The position numbers and the translations under genes were made by a program. From contig CM039512.1 in the NCBI GenBank assembly GCA_022432975.1, positions 2,156,519 to 2,220,518 of the forward strand: a stretch of DNA of 64,000 nucleotides. The letters run 5' to 3'. Numbering within the stretch: position 1 is the stretch's first letter; every line of letters begins with the position of its first letter. The notes beneath the pieces were generated by a model. It made no database searches. It was given only the letters and a program-made list of their open reading frames with translations, and was not told where the DNA came from. This stretch comes from Begonia masoniana (Eukaryota > Streptophyta > Magnoliopsida > Cucurbitales > Begoniaceae). Shown one piece after another: positions 1 through 9,771 of the stretch.

Positions 1-101
1 TCACCATCTGCAAGGTAGACCTTCCTATAATTTCCAGCCATATAATTCTCCATTAATTTCTTGTGTGCGGTGATGTAAAACGACGCTCCCGAGTCCAAAA
101 C

Positions 102-963
102 CTATGAGTCTATCGGGCTGTCGACTAAAAGAGGCAAAGCATCAGTGATGTCTACCGTTACTGTATTTGCTCCATCACCTTTATCATTTCTGTTCTTCTT
201 CGGTGCTCTGCAATCCTTCTTCATGTGACCTTGCTTGCCACAATTCTAGCACTCAAGTGTTTGCTGGGACTTAGACTGACCTATTCCATTTTTCATCTTG
301 GATTTGGATCTGCCCCTATCCCGGTTGGAGTTTCTGTCATTATTTCTTCCTCTGTTTGCAACATTGAGAGCTCTGCCTTTCGATGTTTCACCAGACTCAA
401 TCTTACGAACTTCCTCAGCAAGAATATGATCTCTCACATCGGTGAATACCAATTTTGCATTTCCGACTGAATTACTGACTGCTGCCCTCATAGGCTCCCA
501 GCTATTCAGTAGAGACGCCAACAAAATTAGAGTACGAACCTCATTCCCAAAATCAATATTCACAGATAGTAATTGATTCACAATAGTATTGAATTTATTT
601 AGATGTGCTGCGACAGGAGTACTATCAATCATCTTCAGATTAAAAAAGTTTCTTCATCAGAAATACCTTGTTATTTGCAGAGGGTTTCTCGTACATATCA
701 GACAGAGCATTCATCAGACTCTCGGTGGTCTTCTCCTTCGCCACGTTGTGAGCAACGCTTTTGGCTAGCGTCAATCGGACGACTCCCAAAACCTGTCTGT
801 CAAGGAGATTTCATTCACCGTCTTCCATCTTCTCTGGTTTCGCACTCAAAGGAAGATGAAGTTTCTTTCTGTACAAGTAATTTTCAATTTGTATTCTCCA
901 GAACGCAAAATCTGTCCCATCAAATTTTTCAATACCGTGTCTTGTGCTATCGTCGCCTGCCAT
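102..963 (-). pseudogene. copia gag and start of protease, broken
   Basis: The reading frame starts at ATG 963-961 (MAGDDSTRHG) and is recognisable as copia gag through the zinc knuckle into the protease. It is broken by a TGA at 813-811, a one-base insertion in the run 642-647, a TAG at 248-246 just before the knuckle, and a TAG at 104-102 just before the protease DSG motif. The longest open piece is 632-249. All three stops stand at positions normally occupied by Trp (TGG), so each needs one G-to-A change on the coding strand. Confidence 0.85.
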
Positions 964-1625
964 CGTTATCAAAAATCAATGCCTAAAAATCAGATATTTA
1001 CAGATCAATTTTCTTAACCAATCAACTTCGTAGATTAATCAGAAATTTCAATCAAAGGTACTCTCCAACAAATTTTCTGCCAAAAATTAAAAACTGTTCA
1101 AAAATAGAACTGGGCAGTGGTTGAACGCAGTTCCTAATTTCTATCCGGCGGTGATAGTGGCTGATCTCCATTAGCGCTTCTTTCTGTCGGACGGTGGTGT
1201 GGTGTGCGAGCTCTGAAACGGCGGTCTAGGGCTTCTTCAGATGACAATGGCAGCTTCTGGCGTGAGCGGAGCGCGGCGTGAGCGGAGCGCGGCATGCAAG
1301 AACAGAGTGTCTTCGGCGATCTGTCGGACGACGGGTGGGTGACAGCGCGGTTCTGGTGCGTGCGGTGATGGCGAAACGGCGGTTTCTTTCTTCGGGCGGC
1401 AGTCGACGGCGTCGATCGGCCTCTGTTCGTCACTGTTCTTCGCTGATGAAAAAGAACCAGAGTTTTTCTTTCTCTGTTCTTCGCAGCAAGAACAGTAGAA
1501 AAGAAAATTTTTGTTTTTTTTTTTTTTTTCCTTTTCCTTCAAAATTGCAATTTCAATTTTCAAAATTGCAAACTTGAAAATTCCTTCGATACTTTCTAAA
1601 AAATCCAAATCTGATTTTTCGAGAA

Positions 1626-1637
1626 GCTCTGATACCA
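1626..1637 (-). other. Primer-binding site (initiator tRNA-Met type)
   Basis: The minus strand reads TGGTATCAGAGC two bases inside the LTR. This is the standard plant copia primer site, complementary to the 3' end of initiator methionine tRNA. It fixes the orientation of the element. Confidence 0.88.
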
Positions 1638-1639
1638 GT

Positions 1640-1947
1640 TGTTAGGATTAGACGCCCTAATCCACCTGTAACGAACGATCGATAATACGAAAAAAAAACA
1701 ACACACAGATTTATAGTGGTTCACTCTCCTTGTGAGAACTGAGAGATACGTACACTGGCCGCTGACAGATTTCACTAAGATCAAAAATCGAGTTACAACA
1801 GTTTTGCCTCACACCCTCAGTTACTCTTTCTTATAACTCAATAACCTAAATACGTCTTTATATACTAGACGATTTAGGGTTACAGAATAACATGATACAT
1901 AATGACTAAAATACCTACAAATCTAAATTAGGTTCCATAACTCAACA
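1640..1947 (-). repeat. 5' LTR of the copia element
   Basis: This 308-base LTR reads TGTTGAG...CCTAACA on the minus strand, with the usual TG/CA ends. It is closely similar along its length to the solo LTR at 3968-4274. A TATA-like stretch (TATATAAAG) lies near its middle, as expected for a retroelement promoter. Confidence 0.9.
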
Positions 1948-2408
1948 GTTTGATAGTCAGTTTTTTTTTTCCGTTCGATGCAAAAAGTAGCACTTTTTCT
2001 GTGTTTCTAGGATTTCGAATATAATCCATTGATCTTTGGGTTTGTGAGGAACTGATATCACATTATTCATATCTAGTTTATTTCCAGATACGTCGTAGAT
2101 AGCGCACAAAATAGACAGTTTGTTCTCCTTTGTTTACTCCTAAGTTGTTAAACTGAAAGTAATCAACAAACCATTAGTTAATCATGCTATATAGTGTTGA
2201 GGATAATTCAAGTCTTACTGAACGAAAGTCCATCAGTTGCTGCAGAGGTAGCCGTGTTATGTGATCGTTACGCTGTTTTGAAAAGATCATTGCAGACAGT
2301 TGTTTCTCTCAGTTCTTTATTCATTTCAGCGTTAGTTTCAATTCCGACATTCACGGGGCTAAATATCGATGGTTTTTTTGGCAGGTTTAGCGAGTGTCAC
2401 TTGCTAAA
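1948..2408. other. Spacer / upstream region of the 2409 gene
   Basis: AT-rich spacer between the copia LTR and the small gene at 2409. It presumably holds that gene's promoter and 5' leader, but no clear TATA box stands out. An open frame at 2194-2454 has no recognisable content. Confidence 0.4.
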
Positions 2409-2962
2409 ATGTCAAGAACAATGTTACTTGTTTTTCTGCTGCTTATACTCATAATTACTTCGCAATTCGAGTGGAAGCAACAACTTGTGGCCGAGGTTGA
2501 TACGAGTACCGGCATATCCGAGAAACAGCAGCTATCGTCAAAAAGAGAAGAAGCCATTAAAGAGAAGGTAAAAGCCTTCCACTTCCATTATGATTTTTCA
2601 TGAATGAAAATTTTTCGATCTAGATTCGGAGAAATTATTTAGAAAATTAACACGTTGTTATTGAATAATCACATAGAAAATCACTATAATTGACCTGATT
2701 TTGGTAGTTGAAAGAAAGCATCTCATCAATCGCCTGATAGTAAATGATTTCATTTCAGCTTTTTCTAATTCCTTTTTTGATTTTATTCATGTTTCAGATC
2801 ATTATATCCCAAGAGAAGAACATTCAGAGACTTAACCAACTCGTCCGAAGTCTCCACGAGCAGTTGTCGCAATGCAGAGGCAACGACGCTACGGCCAATA
2901 AGACGGCTGCGCTCCTGACTGACCATGTCATCGAGCTACAACACCATGTTTTGGAGGATTAA
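2409..2962 (+). CDS. Conserved plant small membrane-anchored coiled-coil protein, function unknown
   Basis: Two exons, 2409-2567 and 2798-2962, joined by a phase-0 GT-AG intron, give 107 residues. The ATG at 2409 was chosen because it opens directly into the hydrophobic segment (about residues 5-18, MLLVFLLLILIIT). That segment is a signal anchor or signal peptide. Residues 33-53 are charged. Exon 2 begins IIISQEKNIQRLNQLV and looks like a short amphipathic coiled coil. It carries one Cys and one N-glycosylation sequon (NKT). I recognise the general type as a plant-wide uncharacterised family but know no function. The exon junction falls between the KEK and IIS segments, which read naturally together, so I trust the gene model. 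Confidence 0.75.
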
Positions 2963-3962
2963 ACTTGGCTCCTCCCCAAACTCTACTGTGTATTTTATCC
3001 ACACTTTCTGCAATTTTAGAAACTGTTTTTCACAACCCATTTTTCTGCTTTTGACACAATTCTCAAAAACTATTCTCATGCCTTTCACTTTCAATTTGAA
3101 AGGCGGGTAATCCATCTGTCGGTCGATTACTGTTTACTGTTGGTGACGTGGCTTTTACGTGATGACGTGGACTGCATGTAAATGCTTACAAACGCCCACG
3201 TCAGCGTCTCTCATTGTTGGTGTATGAAGAGAAATTTATTGGGTCTACTCATCTTACCAACTTGGATCAATATAAAATACATTTAATATTAATTTATTTT
3301 TGAAAATATTCAATCGCATTTAATGCGAAAATTTAAAATAAACAGATCACGACAACATTAGCGACTAATTAGAACACAATAACTTCTGCTAATTACAATT
3401 AGAGGCTTGTGGATTAGAGTCGTGTTAAGTTCATTAATTATAATTAATCAGTCAATAATTAAAATATTAGTAATAAAATCCCGACGCAGAGGGGAAAAAA
3501 AGGCAGCAATTACTTGATTTATTTATTAAATAAAAAAAAGTGGGTAAACAAAGTAATTAATGGGGAAGAGATAAGATGAAGAGAAGAAATATTGACTAAA
3601 AAGTTGGGAGTCATTTAATATATGAATGTTCTTTGCACGTAATCTGCTTCGTGGTGTCGTGAGTTCGTGGAGGGCTTTCACACCCTTTCCCTATAAATAT
3701 TTATTTTTATTTTTTGGTTGGATTAATTCTTCAGCCACGACAATTAGAAGAAGAGTTGAATTTATTAATGATTTCTTTGATTTTTCAAACTACACGTTTT
3801 GATCTTCTGTTAGTCAAATCGAAAAGTCAATGTTCTAGCTGCATCATAAATGATTGTTTTGCCTTTTCTTGCCACTAATTAAATTGAAGGCAAAGTTCAA
3901 TAAATAATAATAATATTTTTGTTGAATTATAGTTTACGTGCATTTTGACACAATTAGAGTAC
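2963..3962. other. AT-rich intergenic DNA, no gene seen
   Basis: A 1-kb spacer after the small gene. The first part is that gene's 3' untranslated region. I see no open frame of interest and no structured RNA. Confidence 0.5.
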
Positions 3963-3967
3963 CATAA
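3963..3967 (+). repeat. Target-site duplication, left (CATAA)
   Basis: Matches 4275-4279. Five bases is the usual duplication length for copia integrase. Confidence 0.9.
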
Positions 3968-4274
3968 TGTTGAGTTATGGAGTCTAATTTAGGTTTGAGG
4001 GTATTTTAATAATTAAGTACTCTGTTATTCTGTAACCCTAAATCGTCTATTATATATAGGCGTGTTTAGGTTATCGAGTGTATCACAGATTATCAGAGTG
4101 TTTGAGAGTATGAGGTAAAACTGTTGTAACTCGTGTTTTGATCTTAGTGAAATCTGTAAACGGCCAGTGGACGTAGCTCCGCAACGAGAGTTAACCACTA
4201 TAAATCTGTGTGTTATTTCTTTTTCGTATTCCTAATCGTTCGTTACAGGTGGATTAGGGCGTCTAATCCTAACA
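3968..4274 (+). mobile_element. Solo LTR of the copia family
   Basis: This 307-base LTR starts TGTTGAGTTATGG and ends CTAATCCTAACA. It matches the LTR at 1640-1947 along its length but lies in the opposite orientation. The 5-base direct repeat CATAA flanks it exactly (3963-3967 and 4275-4279). Bracketing by a target-site duplication with no internal region shows a full element inserted here and was lost by LTR-LTR recombination. Confidence 0.93.
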
Positions 4275-4279
4275 CATAA
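4275..4279 (+). repeat. Target-site duplication, right (CATAA)
   Basis: Partner of 3963-3967, directly after the CA end of the solo LTR. Confidence 0.9.
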
Positions 4280-4690
4280 TACGGATTTATAATATATAGT
4301 TTAAGATGGAACCAAGTTTGTATAAAAAATAATGTTAGTGGTAACATTCAACACAGATTTCAATAATAATTGTAATATTTATTTAAATGTTCTTAACACG
4401 AGTTAGCAACTAATTGCATTTATAAATAGTAGATTCAAGCATAAGATCTAGAAGAGTGCTGGTTAATGATATTTTTATTTAGGTTAAATAAATAAATGAG
4501 GCACTACTCATTTTTTGGGCACTACTAAGCATGCAAAGACAAACATCATTATGGTAGGGTAAAAATATGTAATATTAATGTGCATGATTTTGCATTTTCT
4601 TCTACGGAATTTGGTGTTAAATATCCGCTCCAACCCTACTTCTCTATTTGACTATTCAAGATCATCGTCCGCCTCAACTGTCGAATTCAC

Positions 4691-4700
4691 TATATATAAT
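4691..4700 (+). promoter_or_regulatory. TATA box of the GIR1-like gene
   Basis: TATATATAAT lies 251 bases before the start codon. A start site some 30 bases further on would leave a leader that contains the predicted 5'UTR intron (4829-4931). Confidence 0.55.
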
Positions 4701-4828
4701 CTCACCTTCCATCCATTTTCTATCACCAACCTTGATTTGCAGATCGGAAGATCTTCTTCTTCTGCTTCTGCTTCTTGTTTGCAGCTTTCACATTTTTGCC
4801 GCCGGATTTCTCTGGTTTTGTTGATCAG

Positions 4829-4931
4829 GTTTGATTTCTCATTTTGTCCCATTTTGGATTCCAGTTTGGTTTTATGTTTGCTTTCTGTCATCTTCTTCTT
4901 CTGGGTAGGATAAAGTTTGGAAATTTTGCAG
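4829..4931 (+). other. Predicted 5'UTR intron of the GIR1-like gene
   Basis: Donor CAG/GTTTGA and acceptor TTTTGCAG/GG with a T-rich body lie just before the start codon. Inferred from splice-site quality only. Confidence 0.45.
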
Positions 4932-4950
4932 GGTTTTAGAGAGATAAACG

Positions 4951-5286
4951 ATGAGAAGAAGATCGAGAGGTGGGAGTCCGAAGCTAGAGCTGAAGCTGAA
5001 TCTATCGCCGCCGAGGGCGAGCATTACAGAAGCGGTAGATGAGTCGCCTTCGTCGGAGATGTCAATTGACGAGTCGTGTGTTTCGTCGGAGGTTGAAGAA
5101 GACGAAGCCAGATTGCAGTACGATTCCAGTCCCGGAACGGCGTCGTCGTCGATGGTTCTGGGCGGCTGTCCTCGCTGCCTAATGTACATCATGTTGTCTA
5201 AAGTAGATCCTAGATGCCCTAAATGCAAGAACACAGTTTTGCTCCAGTTTTCCGGCAATGAAATCCCCAAGAAAACCACTTCTTGA
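4951..5286 (+). CDS. GIR1: GL2-interacting-repressor (GIR1/GIR2)-like EAR protein
   Basis: An intact 111-residue single-exon frame. Near the N-terminus is the EAR repression motif LELKLNLSPP (about residues 12-21), which in this family recruits TOPLESS co-repressors. The middle is acidic and serine-rich. The C-terminus has the family hallmark GCPRCLMYIMLSKVDPRCP, continuing with KCKNTVLLQF: two CxxC pairs that look like a small zinc ribbon. In Arabidopsis, GIR1 and GIR2 bind GLABRA2 and repress root-hair genes in the nucleus, and related proteins act in flowers. The start has a good context after a predicted leader intron. Assignment to GIR1 versus GIR2 is by resemblance only. Family membership is firm. 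Confidence 0.88.
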   Translation: MRRRSRGGSPKLELKLNLSPPRASITEAVDESPSSEMSIDESCVSSEVEEDEARLQYDSSPGTASSSMVLGGCPRCLMYIMLSKVDPRCPKCKNTVLLQFSGNEIPKKTTS

Positions 5287-6885
5287 AAAACAAAACTTCT
5301 TTGTCAGTCTCCGCCATTAGAGTTAGCAGTAGCAGTTCGTGTTCGTTTCAGTTGTTTGAATTTTCCTGTCTTTCTTCTCTGTGATATCTTGATTTAGTTC
5401 TCAAAACATTCTTCCAAATGATTCAATGTTCTTACAGGCGTCTGCCATGGCGTCAACACTTTGCTCTAGCAATTCACGCAGTTAGTAAAAAATTGTTCTT
5501 TATCTTCATCTCACAAAAAAATAAATAAATAAAACTTCATTTTAAACATTAATTAAATGGGTATCTCTTTTTCTCGCGTAGATGTAGGGTAAGTAAACCA
5601 ACTTCACAAAAAATAATGTTCATGTTTATCCATTTATACGCAGACGCGTGGCACATTAACATTTAATAAATTAGTCAAAAAAACTCAAATTTAAAAAAAT
5701 AAAGAGTTATTTCTCTAAGTTTTTGGTTAAGCGGGTGATTAACGATTTAATTAGAAACATAAGCAAGCTCTTAGTTTGTTGATTTGGGCCTGGGCACTTA
5801 ATGGGCTTAGGCCCATTTGATAAATGTACGTATTTAGTGCGTAGTTTTAGTGATTAAGGAGAGAGATTAGGTCCATAGTTGAAGTCAACTAAGAAAGTTG
5901 ACCAGATAAATAATGGGAGCAATTAGCAAAGACGGCAACCTTGTTTTGCTTACTTTCACATATTTTCCACGTGTTTGACCACCGCCGCCTGTCGGCCACG
6001 TTGTCTTTCTTAATACACACTTATTTTTATTTAATGCTAGTACTAATGTTTTTTTTAGTTTAAGGTTAATGTTACATGTACCATTTTATTTTAATTTTAT
6101 TATGATATGTTATTTATTTATTTTCATTATTTTATCAAAAAAATATTATATGTAGTTTAAGTATTAATGATGTAACGCCATTGTATAATTTTGAATTTTG
6201 AGTCCAATAATGTTATTGTCGGTGTTAGGCAACTTCTGTATGTCTCGACTGATGTAACACCGCTTATGTTCAGGTCATTTGTCTCTTTGCTATAAGAGAC
6301 GTCTTGTAGGTGTTAGGCAACTTCCATGTCTCAACCGATGTAACTACACTTGCGTATAGGTCATTTGTCTCTTATAGTAAGAGACGTTACTCTAAGAACG
6401 AGCGGTTGAAAAATTTGAAATGAAAAACCAGAAGGAATCTTTTGACCAACTCCACGTGTTGAAAAGTAATAGAAAAAAGATGTAACGTCAAACTGAAAAA
6501 CATCTGAACTGAAGATGATATCTGACAGTATTTAATTTAAGAAACAGAAAACGTTTCTAGAAGATTTGTGAATTTTAATTCATATATACTTGCCTTATAC
6601 TATCGGCATTGACTTAGACAGTACACATGACATTACTATCGTTTCAGATTGTATTTGCATGAAAATTCAATTGCCCGGCAAATGTAGATAGTCAAGTGGC
6701 CGAATTAACTTGGTTTATTAAGAGAAAGGTAATTAAAGTCGAGAAGAAGGGTTAATATAGTTGGATTCGCACGTGCGAAGCTTCGACCAGTCTAATGCGT
6801 TACTCGACCATGGTCGCGTCAACGCGTTGAATTCTACTTCACACTGAACCAGACCGCCCTTTCTCTCTCTTCTTCATCCCTTGCT
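5287..6885. other. Intergenic DNA between GIR1-like and CAF1
   Basis: About 1.6 kb. It begins with the GIR1 3' untranslated region. It holds several TTGAC (W-box core) sequences upstream of CAF1 and the 88-base tandem repeat at 6221-6393. No gene seen. Confidence 0.5.
6221..6393 (+). repeat. Two diverged 88-base tandem copies, each with a hairpin
   Basis: GGTGTTAGGCAACTTC starts at 6221 and again at 6309. Each copy ends in an inverted repeat, GTCTCTT...AAGAGAC; in copy 2 the stem is GTCTCTTA/TAAGAGAC with a three-base loop. The copies differ at several positions, so the duplication is old. Confidence 0.75.
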
Positions 6886-6948
6886 TTGAAGGCTTCCTTT
6901 TCTGTTTCCTCTCCATTTCCCACTTCCCTATCTCGCTCTCTCTCCGTG

Positions 6949-6956
6949 TATATAAA
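6949..6956 (+). promoter_or_regulatory. TATA box of CAF1
   Basis: TATATAAA lies 77 bases before the start codon in a CT-rich promoter. This implies a leader of about 45 bases. Confidence 0.6.
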
Positions 6957-7025
6957 CACAGCCATGCCTTTCACTCTTCATCTTCTCCATCTGTTTCAGA
7001 TTTCATCGAAGCAGAGGGTTCGAGG

Positions 7026-7859
7026 ATGTTTCCTAATGAGTGTAAGCCGATCAGGATTCGTGAAGTCTGGGCTTGTAATCTTGAGTCGGAATTCGATTTG
7101 ATTCGCAGCGTCGTCGATCTTTATCCTTTCATTTCCATGGATACCGAGTTTCCCGGCGTCATTGTTAGGCAGCCCGGGATGGATTCTACCAGGCCGTTCC
7201 ACCGCCAACTCCGACCTTCCGATCACTATAGGCTCCTGAAATCAAATGTTGATGCTTTGAACCTGATCCAAGTAGGACTCACTCTCACAGATTTCGACGG
7301 AAACCTTCCCGATCTCGGAACCGAAAACCAGTTCATTTGGGAGATCAACTTCCGTGATTTCGACATCGCGCGTGACTCGTACGCTCCGGAATCGATCGAG
7401 CTTCTGAAAAAGCAGGGGATAGACTTTGAGAAAAACAGGGACAGTGGAGTTGAGTCTGGTCGTTTCGCTGAGTTGATCATGTCGTCAGGACTCGTCTGCA
7501 ACGACTCCGTGAGTTGGGTGACGTTTCACAGCGCGTACGACTTCGGGTATCTGGTGAAGATCCTCACGCGCCGCCAGCTGCCGACTGAGCTGGACGAGTT
7601 TCTGAGTGTCATGAGGGTGTTTTTCGGAACCAACGTCTACGACGTGAAACACATGATTCGGTTCTGCAAGAGCCTGTACGGCGGATTGGACCGAGTCGCC
7701 AAAACCCTCGAGGTGGACCGGGCCGTTGGGAAGTGCCACCAGGCCGGTTCAGACAGCTTGCTGACGTGGCACGCCTTCCAGAAAATTAGAGATGTCTACT
7801 TTGTAAACGACGGGCCGGAGAAACACGCCGGCGTGTTGTATGGACTGGAAGTATTTTAA
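7026..7859 (+). CDS. CAF1: CCR4-associated factor 1 (CAF1) deadenylase, CAF1-9/11 type
   Basis: A single-exon frame of 277 residues, the normal plant CAF1 length and structure. The protein is the 3'-5' poly(A) exonuclease subunit of the CCR4-NOT complex and acts in cytoplasm and P-bodies to start mRNA decay. All DEDDh catalytic residues are visible: D39 and E41 in SMDTEFPG, D172 in [10 protein letters not shown]238 and D243 in CHQAGSDS. The FIWEINF segment near residues 103-109 is also typical. In Arabidopsis the intronless CAF1 genes respond to wounding and stress, and the W-box cores upstream fit that, though this is inference. I chose ATG 7026 because it precedes a normal N-terminus (MFPNE) and follows the TATA box at the right distance. 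Confidence 0.95.
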   Translation: MFPNECKPIRIREVWACNLESEFDLIRSVVDLYPFISMDTEFPGVIVRQPGMDSTRPFHRQLRPSDHYRLLKSNVDALNLIQVGLTLTDFDGNLPDLGTENQFIWEINFRDFDIARDSYAPESIELLKKQGIDFEKNRDSGVESGRFAELIMSSGLVCNDSVSWVTFHSAYDFGYLVKILTRRQLPTELDEFLSVMRVFFGTNVYDVKHMIRFCKSLYGGLDRVAKTLEVDRAVGKCHQAGSDSLLTWHAFQKIRDVYFVNDGPEKHAGVLYGLEVF

Positions 7860-8457
7860 AAACATCATAATTCAAGAACCACAACTTAATAGTTTGATTA
7901 AATCTCTCCATTGCTGACTTCCTTAACTCCAACAAGAATATAATACATTATCACAGCTTACTCTTAGTTTCAAGTTCTTAAATCCATGGCCATGGAAGAA
8001 GCTCAGGAATGGACTGTAAATGTGAGAGAGAGGGAGAGAGAGCTTAAGCAAAGGACATCTTATTTTTGCACTCTATTTCCACACATTAGAGGCATTGTAC
8101 TTTTTTTATCCCTTCTCTTCTCTGTCTCTTTCTTCCCCATTTTCTCTTCCCCCGATTACCACCGCGAGCCCTTTTGATGGGTGGTTCTGAACAAGCTCCG
8201 AAAGACCACTGCTCATGGCCTTGACTAGAATAGCTCCATCGCATTGCAGATAGGACCAAATCTGAGTTCCTGGTTTTGAGGCTTTGAAAGCCTGGAATCA
8301 CTCGCTTTTTCAGCAAATCCATGAATCGAGTGCAGGAATTCATGCATGTTATGAGCGTTGAGCAGAGTTCCCAAGAAAAAACCCAATCCGGATTTCATAA
8401 ATTTCAACAAAATCAAATGGCCCAATACAAAATTTATTAACTAAATAGCCATGAAGT
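7860..8457. other. Spacer after CAF1
   Basis: CAF1 3' untranslated region followed by unremarkable DNA with short CT/GA-rich tracts. Small open frames here have no recognisable content. Confidence 0.45.
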
Positions 8458-8465
8458 ATGAATAG
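8458..8465 (+). repeat. 8-bp target-site duplication, left (ATGAATAG)
   Basis: Identical to 9764-9771. Confidence 0.9.
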
Positions 8466-9763
8466 TAGGAGTGGATAGGACCAGACCGCGGATCGAGAAC
8501 CGGATCAGACTGGTGGTTTCGGTCTGATTTCGATCCTAGGGTGATGGACCACTGTCCGGTTCTCTATTCGAAATCTCTGGAATCGAAGACAGTCAGTCCG
8601 GTCCTCAATTCACAGTCTGAATTCCTGAGAACTGGGACCGGACCGAAGGATCGAACTTAAAGCCAAATTCGTTCGACTGAACGAGTCTTCACTCTTCAGT
8701 CTTCCTAAATCCCTAATCCAGAAACCCCTAAATCCTTAACAGGCGAACACCCGATTCCCGACCTCCAACACTTGACCTACGAGATGCAGTCTCCCTTACT
8801 CCGAAACCTCGACCTCTTTGGTTTCGGTCTCCCGTGCTCCCTGCTCCGACCCCCCGAGTTTCGACTTGTCGAGCTTCAGAATTCTCGAACACTCGACCTT
8901 CGACTTGCGAATTGCGACCTCTGAAGTTCGAACACCCGACCTCCGACATCCGACCTCCCTGCTCTGATTCGGCTTGCCTCTGTAGTTTGTCCACTCCTAC
9001 TCTTCACTGTAAGTTTGTGACTTTAGTAATTGTGTAATGCTTAATGCTTAATGCTTAATTTTGTTTGAGTAAAATACTCAATTTTAATTCTACATAAAAA
9101 TTGCAGACGCTTCTAGGTGCTCAATTGTTCCTTGCTCGCCGCTTGGCTGTTCCAATCTGAAAAACTGATTACTTCACCTTACTGTATGTGTTTATTCTTT
9201 ATTATGTAATTTTTGTGTTAGTAAAAATTAGGTCTAGTGGGAGACTCTTCGGAACTGTTGACCGAGAGCATTATGATTTTTGTTTGCTGTTTAGAATTTT
9301 AGGTTGTTTTTATTGTGTAATTTTATGTTTGTGACTTTATGAGGTTGCCTTGCTGTGAATCAAAATCAAATTAAAGATTCTGTTAATTAATGTTACATAG
9401 TTGGATTTTTTTTTAATGTTGTATTTAGTTTCTTAGATTACATTTTAATATTTGATAGTTGGATTTAAACTTTTAGTTTGTATATTATATTCTTAGATTT
9501 ATTTTGGATGTTGTATTTTTTTTTCATTTTAATGTTTGATAGTTGAATTTAGACTTTTAGTTTGTATGTTACATACTTTATTTATTTTGGATGTTGTATT
9601 TATTTTGTTATATTTATCGTTTTTTAAAATTTTATCATTTTTCATAATTTTTTCGTTAAAATATAAAAGGACCGGTTTCGATTTCGGGAAAAATCCCAAA
9701 ACCATTCGGGTCGGTTTCGATCCGGGCTCTGGAACGAACCAAATCGACCCGTGTCCACCCCTA
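8466..9763. mobile_element. Nonautonomous hAT-type DNA transposon (1298 bp)
   Basis: The left end reads TAGGAGTGGATAGGACCAGA. The right end, reverse-complemented, reads TAGGGGTGGACACGGGTCGA. These are imperfect terminal inverted repeats of the hAT TA[G]GGGTG type. The 8-base direct repeat ATGAATAG flanks the element exactly (8458-8465 and 9764-9771), the hAT duplication length. Both subterminal regions are rich in CGGACC/GGTCCG-like words. There is no transposase frame, so it depends on an autonomous relative. A stretch at 8740-8970 is a degenerate repetition of CGACCT/CGACTT words, and at 9035-9058 ATGCTTA-type units repeat three times. Confidence 0.88.
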
Positions 9764-9771
9764 ATGAATAG
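9764..9771 (+). repeat. 8-bp target-site duplication, right (ATGAATAG)
   Basis: Partner of 8458-8465; directly abuts the hAT terminus. Confidence 0.9.

Larger units (their letters stand above)
1..1947 (-). mobile_element. Ty1/copia retrotransposon, 5' part, defective, cut by window edge
   Basis: Read on the minus strand, the order is LTR (1947-1640), primer-binding site (1637-1626), leader with a poly-pyrimidine stretch, then gag from an ATG at 963-961. The gag has the UBN2/copia-type region, a basic RNA-binding stretch, a CCHC zinc knuckle (cysteines near 251 and 242) and the start of the aspartic protease with its DSGAS motif near 80-95. The rest of pol lies left of base 1. The element cannot make protein. 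In-frame stops lie at 813-811, 248-246 and 104-102, each where the family has Trp, and one extra base sits in the A-run 642-647. Five bases outside the LTR (1948-1952, gtttg) would be the target-site duplication, but its partner is outside the window. Family assignment is from motif order; it is firm at the superfamily level. Confidence 0.92.

Noticed and set aside
1134..1608. Arg/Pro-rich frames in the copia leader
   Set aside because: They lie in the GC-rich untranslated leader between LTR and gag. A 16-base tandem (GTGAGCGGAGCGCGGC) explains the composition.
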